This document shows, in pieces, positions 1-10,306 of a stretch of 64,000 nucleotides of DNA (positions are counted from its first letter, which is position 1; each line of letters starts with the position of its first letter). The notes under the pieces are model-generated. The model was not told where the DNA came from and did no database searches. It saw only the letters and a list, made by a program, of their open reading frames with translations. A program made the translations under genes and the position numbers. Location: positions 62,001 through 126,000 of the forward strand of contig JBBSGP010000002.1 of NCBI GenBank assembly GCA_038253885.1. The letters run 5' to 3'. This stretch comes from JALZAQ01 sp038253885. Its GTDB lineage: Bacteria > Gemmatimonadota > Gemmatimonadetes > Gemmatimonadales > Gemmatimonadaceae.

Positions 1-171
1 TCCCAAGCCGGAGAAGAGCAGCAGGAAGAACGGGACGGCGGCGAGCAGAATGTTGAAAGCGATTCCGCCGGCAAGAAAGAAGATGTCGTCCTCTCCGGCA
101 TTGTCCCACACGCGCTTGGCATAATCGCGGAGCGTCCAGCCAAAGCGGATGTGGAGCGGGCGCGTCGGCAT
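1..171 (-). CDS. YihY/BrkB-family inner-membrane protein, N-terminal part only
   Basis: The first 57 codons of a gene that leaves the window on the left. The N-terminus is short and basic (MPTRPLHIRFGWTLRDYAKR), followed by an acidic turn (GEDDIFFLAGG) and a hydrophobic helix rich in Leu, Ala and Phe from about residue 32. The D-D-I-F-F-L-A-G-G-I-A-F-N pattern before the first helix is typical of the YihY/virulence factor BrkB family, multi-pass membrane proteins of uncertain function once annotated as RNase BN. The ATG lies 30 bases downstream of the YtxH gene, so it probably belongs to the same minus-strand run. The family call rests on this N-terminus only. Confidence 0.75.
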   Translation of the reverse strand, partial: MPTRPLHIRFGWTLRDYAKRVWDNAGEDDIFFLAGGIAFNILLAAVPFFLLLFSGLG

Positions 172-201
172 TCGCGGGGCGCGGCCGGCTGTAGCGCGCC
201 G

Positions 202-687
202 TCAGCCGGTTGCGTCGCCGTCGTCGTCCGGCATGTCGCCGCCATCGCGGGCGCCCACGGGCCGCGCGGAGCGAGCCACGTCAGCTCCCGCCTGATAAGC
301 TGCCTTGGTCTCGGCGATGCGGCGCTCGAGCTCCTCCCGCGCCTGCTGCGCGGCCTCCCGCCCGGCGCGAATGGCCTCGGTCGCCTGCTGCTTCTTCATC
401 TCGATCGCCGAGCGGGCCGCATCGATTCGATCCTCGACCGAGCGGCGAGCATGATCGTACGAGTCCCGAACGCTCTCCGTGATCTCCCCGGCGGTCTCGC
501 TCGCTGCTCTCTTCACGCGACGCGCGCGACGGCGAATCTCGTGTCGCGTCTCCTGTCCGGAGCGGGGCGCGAGAAGGAGGGCCACACCGGCGCCGAGAGC
601 CAGCCCCCAGAAAAAGGAGCTCGCGCTCGCGCTCCGTCGCTCGATCACCACATACGGCTCGCCGTCGTACTCGTCATCCCGCCACAT
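202..687 (-). CDS. YtxH-domain small membrane-anchored protein
   Basis: A 161-residue protein: acidic N-terminus, one hydrophobic glycine-rich helix at about residues 24-42 ending LLLAPRSGQETRHEI, then a long charged Ala/Arg/Glu helix predicted to be coiled coil. The G-x-x-L-L-x-A-P-x-S-G-x-E-x-R pattern just after the helix is the hallmark of YtxH proteins, envelope proteins linked to general stress in Firmicutes; the biochemical role is unknown. The ATG at 687 was chosen over longer in-frame starts because those would run into the upstream regulator, which stops 20 bases earlier, and because GAGG precedes it. The same reading frame stays open far upstream, but that part overlaps the regulator and is not coding. 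Confidence 0.8.
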   Translation of the reverse strand: MWRDDEYDGEPYVVIERRSASASSFFWGLALGAGVALLLAPRSGQETRHEIRRRARRVKRAASETAGEITESVRDSYDHARRSVEDRIDAARSAIEMKKQQATEAIRAGREAAQQAREELERRIAETKAAYQAGADVARSARPVGARDGGDMPDDDGDATG

Positions 688-706
688 TCTGGTGTCCTCG
701 CTCGCC

Positions 707-2226
<1,520 letters not shown>

Positions 2227-2230
<4 letters not shown>

Positions 2231-2910
2231 GCGAGGGGGAACAAGAGTCTGATTCCTTCGGACGTGCTCCCGAAGCGAATCCCACTCGCTCGGGCGACCT
2301 CATCCACCGACGCCGAGAGATCCAGTGCCTTGGGGGGCGTCCGGCGCACGTCCACCACGACGTGGCCTTCACCCCGTCCGATCACGCAGGTCACGTTGTG
2401 TGGTCCCTCTCCCGTAGTGGCGGCGTCGAGCGTTTCGGACAACAGTAGCCGGGCAGCGTCGGCGTCGACCTTCACTCTCGACGGCGCGACCGACTCTCCT
2501 TCCAGCGTGATGCGACCCAGCGGCCTGGCGCCGTCGGTCTCACCCCCGCCTTCACCGCGCCCGTCACGGACGAGCACGGCGTGCAACCGCACGAGCGGTC
2601 GCAGCACGGACTCCAAATCTATGGGCGCGCGACCCGGTCGCGCCAATTCGAGCAGCGCTTCGACGAGCTCCACTGCCGCCGATAGCTCGCTCGCCGCTGC
2701 TTCCGCGTAGGGGGCGAGGGCGAGGGAGTCGGTGCCCGCCCGTCCCGCGCGGGTCCGGACGACCTCCAGGTTCAGCGCCGCTCCGTTGAGAGGGTTCCGA
2801 ATGTCGTGGCCCACCCGCCCGATGAGACGCTGCCAGGCAGACAACCAGAGTGCCGATGCCCCGGCACCCGGGCTCGCGGCCGGGCCGCGAGCCCTCGCCC
2901 GGTCAATCAC
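2227..2910 (-). CDS. Histidine-kinase-like H-box protein lacking a recognisable ATPase domain
   Basis: 227 residues. Residues 31-43 carry a clear H-box, GRVGHDIRNPLNG, with candidate phospho-acceptor H35, followed by a second helix, as in a HisKA dimerisation domain. The rest is the size of a HATPase domain but I see no N box, no DxGxG and no GxGxG loop, and there is no sensor or membrane segment. It may be a phosphotransferase of the Spo0B/ChpT sort with a degenerate ATPase fold, or a kinase remnant. The GTG start overlaps the last 8 bases of the aldolase gene and its stop overlaps the regulator start, so it is translationally coupled on both sides. The function is inferred from the H-box and context. 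Confidence 0.6.
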
Positions 2911-4309
2911 TCAGGTCCGCGTCGTCCGGCGCCGCGGCGCCGGATCCCGTGTGGTGGAGCACCGCCGGTCGCACGAAGCGCGAGACAGTGTCCTTCGTCC
3001 CGCCGATGGCCAGCTGATTGAAGAGAAATTCGAACTTCGCGTCGTACGCTCGCCCGATCGTCCGGCGCACGTCCTCCGGAAGATCCCACACTTTTTTCTT
3101 GAACGGACCGATTGCCTTCTTTCGCGTCTTGTAGAAGAACTGCTCGTCCGAATCGGATGTCTTTCGCTCATCCTTCGCGTTCGTGCGGAGCCAGTCGTAG
3201 ATCTCCTGTCGGAGCGCTGCCGGCAGGTGGTCGAACAGCATGTTCTGGAAGTTCGTGGCGAGATGGATCTCGGCGGTCTCGCTGCGCGGGAAGCTGTGGA
3301 AGGCGCTGTCGGGGAGCGTGGACGCTCCGTGCTGCACCGCCCCTGCCAACCCGTATTTCTCCCGTGCGAGCACGGACAGCGCTCTCAGTGTCTCGAGGTC
3401 GAGCTTCACATCGGCGATCGAGCCATCGGCCATCACGACTCCGCCGTGGGACGTACCGGACTGCACGCTGATCTTCGAGAGACCCTCGGTGTTTCGCGGG
3501 CTGCGCTTTGACAGGGCGGCATCGAAGCCGTCCATGTACGCGACCAGCTCCGCCGGAGTGCTATTCTGCGTCCCGACCTCGCCGATCTCGCCGCCGATCG
3601 AGATCGTCACGCCGGCCGGCTCGTTGTCGCGGATAAAGGCCGCGATATCGGCGCCGGTCTCGTAGTTGGCGCGCTGCTGCTCCTCGAGCGATGGCTTCGA
3701 CAGATCCACCAGCGTGGACGTGTCGACGTCGATGTTGTAGAAGCCGGCAGCGATCGCCTCCTTCGCTAGCGCCTTCACCGCGTCGACCTCTCCCTTCGGA
3801 TCCGCGGCGAACTTCTTCGCGCTCACCTGGAAGTGGTCGCCCTGAATGAACACCGGGCCGCGGAAACCTTCGCGCAGAGCAGCCGCGAGCATGACGGTGA
3901 CGTATTCGGCGGGACGCTGATCGGTGTATGCGATCTCGCTTCGTGCAATCTCGAGGATGAAAGCGCCGGCATCCAGCTTGATCGCCGTCCGAAAGATCGA
4001 TCGGGCCGTGTCGTAGGCCATCGCGCGCACGTTGATCGCCGGAACGGTGAAGCCATGGGTCTCGCCACGACCGCGTGCCAGATACAGATCGTTGATCGAC
4101 CACGGGTGCACGCCCGCCGCCTGCGCGATCTCCCATACCAACCACCGAGCGTGATCCCGCGCGGCCTCATCGCCAAAAACCGCTTCGCGGACCAGCGCAT
4201 CCATCGCGTCCGACCGGAGCGAATCCGGACGCTCGACAGTCACCTTTCTGCCTTCGACGCGGACGCCGCCGCCGAATAGCGAAATCGGCGGTGCCGTGGG
4301 GGTTGTCAT
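2903..4309 (-). CDS. Class II (metal-dependent) fructose-bisphosphate aldolase family protein
   Basis: 468 residues, longer than the roughly 300-360 of classical class II aldolases. Family hallmarks are the strand motif FTVPAINVR (87-95), FIQGDHFQV (154-162) holding likely metal-site D158/H159, the glycine loop SIGGEIGEVG (237-246) with conserved acids, SVQSGTSHGG with H288, and AVQHGAST with H327. The C-terminal 110 residues are a helical extension. The expected reaction is reversible aldol cleavage of fructose-1,6-bisphosphate or a related ketose bisphosphate in the cytoplasm. Pyruvate kinase lies about 0.9 kb upstream on the same strand, supporting a glycolytic role. Substrate choice between fructose and tagatose bisphosphate cannot be settled from sequence alone. 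Confidence 0.85.
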   Translation of the reverse strand: MTTPTAPPISLFGGGVRVEGRKVTVERPDSLRSDAMDALVREAVFGDEAARDHARWLVWEIAQAAGVHPWSINDLYLARGRGETHGFTVPAINVRAMAYDTARSIFRTAIKLDAGAFILEIARSEIAYTDQRPAEYVTVMLAAALREGFRGPVFIQGDHFQVSAKKFAADPKGEVDAVKALAKEAIAAGFYNIDVDTSTLVDLSKPSLEEQQRANYETGADIAAFIRDNEPAGVTISIGGEIGEVGTQNSTPAELVAYMDGFDAALSKRSPRNTEGLSKISVQSGTSHGGVVMADGSIADVKLDLETLRALSVLAREKYGLAGAVQHGASTLPDSAFHSFPRSETAEIHLATNFQNMLFDHLPAALRQEIYDWLRTNAKDERKTSDSDEQFFYKTRKKAIGPFKKKVWDLPEDVRRTIGRAYDAKFEFLFNQLAIGGTKDTVSRFVRPAVLHHTGSGAAAPDDADLSD

Positions 4310-4408
4310 CGGAAACGCTCTCGTGGATGAAGCGATCAGGAAGTTAGCGGCGGCCAGCAGCCGGGACCAGGGAGCCCGTCGGCTGCGCGCCTGGCGATCC
4401 GAGATCCG

Positions 4409-5188
4409 CTAGTCGAACTCGAGCGTCAACCCATCGTAAGCAGGCGCGACACCGGCGGGCAGCTCGGCTTCCAGCTCGGCATGCCCGAACTCATGGGTCA
4501 GATGGGTGAGGAACGTGCGCTCCGCTCCGATCCGCTGAGCGATGCTGACGGCCTCCGGTAGGCTGAGATGGGTAGGATGCGCTGAACGGAAGAGGGCGTT
4601 GAGGACGAGCACCCGAGCGCCGGCCAGCGCCGCCAGCGCGGCCGGGGGAAGCATCTTCGCGTCGGTCACATACGCCAGCGAGCCGATCCGATAGGCGTAG
4701 ACGCTGGCCGGCCCGTGCGGCACCGCGATGGGGAGCACCTCCACATCTCCGACGCGAACCCGCTCCCCTTCGGCCAGCGCGCGCGCCTGAGCCTCGGGTT
4801 TGGATGTCCCCGGAACGGGACGAACGGAGTCGTCGAAGATGTATCCGAACTTCTGTCGCAGGCTGTCGAGCGTCTCCCGCGATCCGTAGACAGGGATCGC
4901 CACGCCGGACCGCACCGACACCGCTCGGAGATCGTCGATGCCATGCGTGTGGTCCGCATGGTCATGGGTGAACAGGACGGCGTCCACCCGGTGCACATCC
5001 GCCGCCAGCAACTGAAGCCGGAGCTCGGGCGGCGTGTCGATCAGGATGTGTGAGCCACCTGGTGTCACGACCAGCGCGCCGGTGCGGCTCCGACGGTCGC
5101 GCGGGTCACCCGACCTGCACACCGCGCACCGGCAGCCGATCTGGGGGACACCGAAGCTTGTTCCCGTCCCCAGGAACGTGAGCTTCAC
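4409..5188 (-). CDS. MBL-fold metal-dependent hydrolase (PhnP-like)
   Basis: 259 residues with the metallo-beta-lactamase metal motif H75-x-H77-x-D79-H80 (FTHDHADHTHG), an early LTFLGTGTS strand, a Cys-rich insert GCRCAVC near residues 19-25 that may bind an additional zinc as in PhnP proteins, and later ligands in VPHG and FLTHLTHEFGH. PhnP-type enzymes are phosphodiesterases acting on cyclic ribose phosphates and similar substrates; no phn genes are nearby, so the substrate is unknown. The GTG start overlaps the stop of the pyruvate kinase gene by 4 bases (GTGA), so the two are co-translated. About 99 bases without a gene separate it from the aldolase downstream. Confidence 0.85.
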   Translation of the reverse strand: MKLTFLGTGTSFGVPQIGCRCAVCRSGDPRDRRSRTGALVVTPGGSHILIDTPPELRLQLLAADVHRVDAVLFTHDHADHTHGIDDLRAVSVRSGVAIPVYGSRETLDSLRQKFGYIFDDSVRPVPGTSKPEAQARALAEGERVRVGDVEVLPIAVPHGPASVYAYRIGSLAYVTDAKMLPPAALAALAGARVLVLNALFRSAHPTHLSLPEAVSIAQRIGAERTFLTHLTHEFGHAELEAELPAGVAPAYDGLTLEFD

Positions 5189-6603
5189 GCCACCTCGACC
5201 TTCATCATGTTGGTGGTTCCCGGTACGTCGAACGGCACGCCAGCGGTCACGATCACCCGATCACCCTCATTGACGATCTTCCGCGCCTTGAGCGTCGCGA
5301 ACGCGCGATCGAGCATCGCCTCATACGTCGGCGACTTGGGGACAAGCTCGGGCATCACGCCCCACACCAGAGCCAGCTGATGGAACGTCCGCTCTTCGTC
5401 GGTGAGAGCGAGGATCGGGACGTCGGGGCGATGCGCCGAGAGAATCCGCGCCGTGAACCCGCTCTTGGTGAACACCACCACCGCCGGCACGCTCAGCATC
5501 CGAACCGCGGCGACGGTCGCGGCCGCGATCGCATCCTCGGTCGCGACCCGGCCGTCCTGCTTGGGCGTCACGAGAGGTGCCCCTCTCTGGAACGGGAGCG
5601 GATGACTCTCGATCTCGGTGATGATCCGCGTCATGGCGGTGACCGCCAGACGAGGATAGGCACCGGCCGCGGTCTCGGCCGACAGCATCACGGCGTCTGT
5701 GCCGTCCAGGATGGCGTTCGCCACGTCGCTCGCCTCGGCGCGAGTGGGCCGCGGGTTGGTGACCATGGATTCCAGCATCTGCGTGGCCGTGATCACCGGC
5801 CGGCCGATGGCGTTGGCGAGCGCGATGATCCGCTTCTGCGCGATCGGCACTTCCTCGAAGGGAAGCTCGACTCCGAGATCGCCGCGCGCGACCATCACGG
5901 CGTCGGAGGCGCGCAAGATGCTCTCGATGTTCTCGAGGGCGGTGTCCTTCTCGATCTTGGCGCAGAGGAGAAGATTCCTCGGCACGAGCGCCCGCAGCGA
6001 CGCGATGTCCTCGGCCCGACGCACGAAGCTCAGCGCGAGATAGTCGACCCCGTGCGCGACCGCGAAAGCGATGTCCTCCCGATCCTTGTCGGTGATGGAG
6101 GGAGCAGACACCGAGACCCCAGGCAGATTCATCCCCTTGTGGCTCCTCAGCTGGCCACCCACCACCACCCGCGCCAGCACTCGAGGGGGAACCACTTCCA
6201 ACACGACGAAATCCAGCAGGCCGTCATCCATCAGAATGCGGTCGCCGACGTTGACGTCGAGCGCGATGTCGTCGTAGGTGACCGGAAGCTCACCTGGTCG
6301 TGACGCGGCTTCCGGAGCAAGCGTGACGTCGGCCCCCGTCTCGAGCATCCTCGGCGCCGGCAGATCCCCCACCCGAATCCGTGGGCCCTGGAGATCCCCG
6401 AGGATGGCGACCGGTCGTCCGAGCTCGGACGCCAGCGCCCTGATCGTGTCGATCACCTCGGCATGCACCTCGTGGGTGCCATGGGAGAAGTTGATCCGGG
6501 CGACGTTCAGGCCAGCGGACATCAGTCCGCGAAGCGTGTCCCGACTCTGGGAGGAGGGACCGATCGTGCAGACGATCTTGGTGCGGGCGATGTGGGTCGT
6601 CAC
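5185..6603 (-). CDS. pyk: Pyruvate kinase
   Basis: Transfers phosphate from phosphoenolpyruvate to ADP at the end of glycolysis. The protein begins TKIVCTIGPSS and carries the substrate-site segments VARINFSHG and ILGDLQGPRIR, the catalytic-lysine strand LLCAKIEKDTALENI, the metal motif MVARGDLGVELP, and ATQMLESM. I prefer the GTG at 6603 (472 residues, the usual family length); the frame stays open to a TTG at 6657 that would add 18 poorly conserved residues, and neither start has a strong ribosome binding site. The last codons overlap the start of the MBL hydrolase gene. The GC-rich promoter region between this gene and the divergent lipoprotein gene is about 215 bases. Confidence 0.95.
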   Translation of the reverse strand: MTTHIARTKIVCTIGPSSQSRDTLRGLMSAGLNVARINFSHGTHEVHAEVIDTIRALASELGRPVAILGDLQGPRIRVGDLPAPRMLETGADVTLAPEAASRPGELPVTYDDIALDVNVGDRILMDDGLLDFVVLEVVPPRVLARVVVGGQLRSHKGMNLPGVSVSAPSITDKDREDIAFAVAHGVDYLALSFVRRAEDIASLRALVPRNLLLCAKIEKDTALENIESILRASDAVMVARGDLGVELPFEEVPIAQKRIIALANAIGRPVITATQMLESMVTNPRPTRAEASDVANAILDGTDAVMLSAETAAGAYPRLAVTAMTRIITEIESHPLPFQRGAPLVTPKQDGRVATEDAIAAATVAAVRMLSVPAVVVFTKSGFTARILSAHRPDVPILALTDEERTFHQLALVWGVMPELVPKSPTYEAMLDRAFATLKARKIVNEGDRVIVTAGVPFDVPGTTNMMKVEVA

Positions 6604-6818
6604 CGGATCCGATGCTGGAGACCGAGGCAGGATATCCGCCCTGGCAGGCCGGGGCAAGCACGGACGGACGGTGCGCGGGAGTGATGATTCGCGGCGGCGG
6701 CGTGATGGCCGGACCTTAACAGCGCCGCACGCCGATCGTCCATCCTCCAGACAGACGCGCGGTCACACCGCGTCGGCATCGTGCCGAAACCATCAACCCG
6801 CTCGAGAGAGGATCCGCC

Positions 6819-7685
6819 ATGAATCGCAGTCTCCTGACCGGAGCCATCGCTGGCGCCACGTGGATCACGCTCGCTGCATGCGGCAAGGATGCCGTTGCGC
6901 CATCCAATCAGGTGAGTGCCGCGATCGAGGCCGCAGACGTCGCCGCGACTGTCGGCGATGCCGCAGGCGAGGATGTCAACATTCTGTTCGCCAGCGACGC
7001 GAGCTTCGGCGGCGGAGCGCTCGGCTCACGGGTGTCGGCTTCCCTTTCCGCGACCACCGATGACGACGCCGGCTCGCGCTGGGGCGCGGCCAGCAACTGT
7101 ACGTTCAGCGCGTCCACCGGACGCTTCACCTGCCCGACAGCCACCCACAACAACCTGACCCTCGATCGGAGCTTCGCCTTCTTCGACGCGTCCAACACGG
7201 CGCAGTCGGCGTACGATCCTCAGACGACCGCCAAGGCGAACTTCCAGTCCGCAGTCGCGGGCACGGTCGCCCACGACGGCTGGACCGCCGCGGTGAGACG
7301 GAATCGCGACTTCACAGTGACCGGGCTGGCAGGCACCGAGATTCGTCGCACCTGGAACGGCACCGGCTCGGGGTCGATGAGCGGCACCAACAGCGACAAC
7401 GGGGTGAGCCGCACGTACACCCTGAACACGACCTCCACCCTCAGCAACGTGCTTGTCGCCCTCCCGAGGGTGCAGAATCCCTGGCCGCTGTCCGGCACCG
7501 CGAATCACACCGTGAACGGCACGAGGACCCGCGTCGGAGCCGAGACGGTCTCGCAGTCACTGTCGCGCTCGGCAACCATCACCTTCAACGGCACGAGCAT
7601 CGTTCCGCTCGACGTCGGTGACAAGCAGATGTGTCTCAACCTCGCGACCGGCAAGCTGGCAGCCAGCACCGTGACCTGCCGATAG
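6819..7685 (+). CDS. Predicted secreted lipoprotein of unknown function
   Basis: 288 residues with a type II signal peptide: basic start MNR, hydrophobic stretch and lipobox ITLAAC with the lipidated cysteine at residue 21. The mature part is low in charge and rich in Thr, Ser, Asn and Gly, with repeated beta-type stretches such as RTWNGTGSGSMSG and FTVTGLAGTEIRR, consistent with a beta-sandwich or solenoid surface protein. I do not recognise a family. The start is well supported by GAGAGGA seven bases before the ATG. It is transcribed away from pyk, appears monocistronic, and is followed after 27 bases by a perfect palindrome (7713-7742). Confidence 0.75.
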   Translation: MNRSLLTGAIAGATWITLAACGKDAVAPSNQVSAAIEAADVAATVGDAAGEDVNILFASDASFGGGALGSRVSASLSATTDDDAGSRWGAASNCTFSASTGRFTCPTATHNNLTLDRSFAFFDASNTAQSAYDPQTTAKANFQSAVAGTVAHDGWTAAVRRNRDFTVTGLAGTEIRRTWNGTGSGSMSGTNSDNGVSRTYTLNTTSTLSNVLVALPRVQNPWPLSGTANHTVNGTRTRVGAETVSQSLSRSATITFNGTSIVPLDVGDKQMCLNLATGKLAASTVTCR

Positions 7686-7712
7686 CCGCCGGGTTGGCTC
7701 TACGCGCATCGG

Positions 7713-7742
7713 AGCGCCGCCGGCAGATCTGCCGGCGGCGCT
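7713..7742 (+). terminator. Perfect 30-bp palindrome, probable terminator of the lipoprotein gene
   Basis: Two 15-base arms (AGCGCCGCCGGCAGA and its exact complement) meet with no spacer around AGATCT. It lies 27 bases after the lipoprotein stop and ends just before the GTG that opens the M28 peptidase frame. There is no T run after it, so it would be an atypical intrinsic terminator; a protein-binding site is the alternative. Confidence 0.55.
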
Positions 7743-7743
7743 C

Positions 7744-10167
7744 GTGCATCATCGCGTGCTTGACGGCTCGGGAGCGGATCGAGAGAATGTTCGCACCCCG
7801 GAGAGGAGTCGCGCGCTGTCCACCACATCGGCACCGCCGCTCGCCCCGCTGCGCTACTGGCTCGCTGTTCTCGTCGCGTGGCTCGCGGTACTCGGCGCGG
7901 TGTTTCTTCGGGAACGTCCGCCGTCGGTCGTGCCCGCTGCCGCAGCCGCCGGTGAGTTTTCGGCCGCGCGCGCTTGGCCGGTGCTCAGCTACCTGACGGA
8001 CACGATCGGCTATCGGACGGCCGGATCGCGGGGGGCTGACAGTGCGGTGAGCTATCTGGTGCGCCGTCTGACCACCATTCCGGGTCTCGAGGTGGAGGTC
8101 CAATCGCTGGACGGCGCCATGACGCTCGTGACGCGACCTACGGCCTACAGCGTCCGCAATGTCGTCGCCCGGCTTTCCGGACGCTCATCGGAGGCTGTGC
8201 TCGTCTCCGGACACTACGACTCGCCGATCGGGAGTGTCGGAGCGGCGGATGATGCGGTCGCCGTCGCCGCGATGATCGAGATGCTGCGGGCTCTGTCGTC
8301 GGGCCCGCGTCCCGAGAGGACGGTGATCGTCAACATCAACGATGCCGAGGAGCAGGGCCTCCTCGGTGCGCACGCGTTCACGCAGCATCGCTGGATGCGC
8401 GACGTGCGAGCGTTCATCAACCTCGAATCCGCAGGGACCGCGGGCAAGGCGATCCTCTTTCAATCGGGGCCGGGCAACGGGTGGCTGACCGACGCGTATG
8501 CGCGCGCGGTACCCTATCCGTACGGCTCGGTGATCGGACAGGACATCTTCCAGAGCGGACTCATCCCGAGCGATACGGATTTCCGGATTTATCGGGACTT
8601 CGCCCGCCTTCGCGGACTGGACATCGCGATGTATCAAGGGGGATACGCGTACCATACCCAACGCGATCGGTCCTGGAACGTCGCGCCAGGAAGCATGCAG
8701 CACATGGGCTCGAACGTCCTCGCTCTGGTGCGAGATTTGGCGGGAAGGCCCTTGCCTGGGGACATCGGCGGCGAGCCAAGCGTGTACTACGACGTGCTCG
8801 GTCTGGTCATGATCACGTATTCCGCAGCCGTGGCCCGCGTCATCGCGATCGTCTCTCTGCTGCTCGGCGCGGTGTCTGCGCCGCTGGCCATGCGCCGGTT
8901 GCGGGTGCCGGGGCGCGACGCCGCCCTGGGTTTCGTTGTCGCCGCTTCCGGCCTGGTGGCGGCTTTGGCGTCCGGGGCGCTGGCCGGCGCAGTCCCCTTC
9001 TACGTGTTTGGACGCTCCATGGGGTGGTACGCGCGACCTGCCGCCGGGATGGTCGCCTTCTCCGCCCTGTCGCTGAGCGCGATACTGCTCGTTCACTGGC
9101 TTCTTCTGGGCCGGAGAGACGGGGGACCGCAGAAGGTTGTCTCGAGAATGCTTGGAGCGATGGTGGGCATGCTGGCCATGTGGATGCTCGTGTTGCTGCT
9201 GCTCACCTTGGCTGGAATCGGCTCTGCCTACCTCGCTCTCTGGTGGGTCGTGGGCGGCACCATCGCGCTGCTCGTGTACGCGTTCTCGGAGCGTCGCGGC
9301 GTGCGCCTTCTGGCTCTGGCCGCTCTACTCCCGGCGATCGTGCTCACGACGCAGGTGGGGGTGCTCATACTTCGCCTCTTCATACCGGTGATGGGGCGGC
9401 TTCCACTCTCGATCGCACCCGACATCCCGATCGCGCTGCTGGTCTCGGTCTTTGGGTGGATGCTCGGCCAGCCGGTTGCGTGTGGCGCTCTCCTCCGAGG
9501 CCGCATCGGGAGCGGCGCGGGCGTGGCACTGGCGGTCGGCGTGAGCGCTCTCGCCGTCACCGTCGCGCTGCATCCCTATACCGTCGCCAGACCGCAGCGC
9601 CTCGGGATTCGACTGGAGGAGCGCGAAGCCTTCGGCTCACTCCCGTCGCGGCAGCGTGTGGTGATCGAGTCAGGGGACTTCAACGCTCCGGGTCGCGGGA
9701 CACTCGCGTTTTCGGGAGTCGTGAGAGAGCCTCGGCAACGTGGGGCGCGTCGCGCTCCTCTCGTGGTCGAGACGTCGGCGATGGCCTTACCAGCGCCGTC
9801 GCTGGAGCTGGTATCGACGCGTCAGGACCCGCGGGGCGACACGCGTCTCCTCGAATTGCGCGCTCGGGCTCCGGGCTCTGCCCGAGAGACTCTCGCCTGG
9901 AGCGGAGACCGCGTGGTGGCATGGTCGCTTCCGCTCGCGCTTCCTCCCGCGATCGGTGCCGGGCGAGAACGGCGGCTCTTGTACGTCGCGCCACCGGACA
10001 GCGGTTGGCGCATCACGCTGGAGGTGCGAGGCTCTCAGCCGCTCCCGTTGGAGCTGGTGTCGATCCGCGATCGGAGCGCGCCTGTCATCCAGAGCGCGCT
10101 GAGCAACCTACCGCCATGGACCGACGCGGGTCCGCTGGCGATCAGCGGCAAGCGATTCGCTTTCTAG
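7744..10167 (+). CDS. M28-family zinc metallopeptidase with multi-pass membrane domain (ERMP1-like)
   Basis: About 807 residues. An N-terminal membrane anchor (38-55) is followed by an M28 aminopeptidase domain. Likely zinc ligands are H157 and D159 (SGHYDSP), D169 (GAADD), E202/E203 (NDAEEQGLLGAHAF), an Asp in SDTDF (277-279) and a His in YAYHTQRD near 309. Then come about eight hydrophobic helices (roughly 355-620) and a C-terminal beta-rich domain, the architecture of endoplasmic reticulum metallopeptidase 1 homologues. It probably trims peptides at the outer face of the membrane. The start is uncertain: GTG at 7744 and GTG at 7756 lack ribosome binding sites, whereas a CTG at 7816 is preceded by GAGAGGAG at good spacing. 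Confidence 0.85.
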   Translation: MHHRVLDGSGADRENVRTPERSRALSTTSAPPLAPLRYWLAVLVAWLAVLGAVFLRERPPSVVPAAAAAGEFSAARAWPVLSYLTDTIGYRTAGSRGADSAVSYLVRRLTTIPGLEVEVQSLDGAMTLVTRPTAYSVRNVVARLSGRSSEAVLVSGHYDSPIGSVGAADDAVAVAAMIEMLRALSSGPRPERTVIVNINDAEEQGLLGAHAFTQHRWMRDVRAFINLESAGTAGKAILFQSGPGNGWLTDAYARAVPYPYGSVIGQDIFQSGLIPSDTDFRIYRDFARLRGLDIAMYQGGYAYHTQRDRSWNVAPGSMQHMGSNVLALVRDLAGRPLPGDIGGEPSVYYDVLGLVMITYSAAVARVIAIVSLLLGAVSAPLAMRRLRVPGRDAALGFVVAASGLVAALASGALAGAVPFYVFGRSMGWYARPAAGMVAFSALSLSAILLVHWLLLGRRDGGPQKVVSRMLGAMVGMLAMWMLVLLLLTLAGIGSAYLALWWVVGGTIALLVYAFSERRGVRLLALAALLPAIVLTTQVGVLILRLFIPVMGRLPLSIAPDIPIALLVSVFGWMLGQPVACGALLRGRIGSGAGVALAVGVSALAVTVALHPYTVARPQRLGIRLEEREAFGSLPSRQRVVIESGDFNAPGRGTLAFSGVVREPRQRGARRAPLVVETSAMALPAPSLELVSTRQDPRGDTRLLELRARAPGSARETLAWSGDRVVAWSLPLALPPAIGAGRERRLLYVAPPDSGWRITLEVRGSQPLPLELVSIRDRSAPVIQSALSNLPPWTDAGPLAISGKRFAF

Positions 10168-10236
10168 TCAGAATGAAGCGACCGGTAAGTCCGCGCGCTC
10201 TGGGGACGCGCGCACGAGCCGGGCTGGGCGCCGGTG

Positions 10237-10268
10237 GCGTAGCGGGCCGCAGTCACGGCCCGCTACGC
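10237..10268. terminator. Bidirectional terminator-like hairpin between convergent genes
   Basis: A perfect 12-bp stem (GCGTAGCGGGCC at 10237-10248 pairing with 10257-10268) and an 8-base loop sit in the 139-base gap between the convergent M28 peptidase and HAF-repeat genes. There is no T tract on either side. Confidence 0.55.
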
Positions 10269-10306
10269 GTGGATGAGCCTTTCTCGTACGAGATGCCAGG
10301 CGCGAC

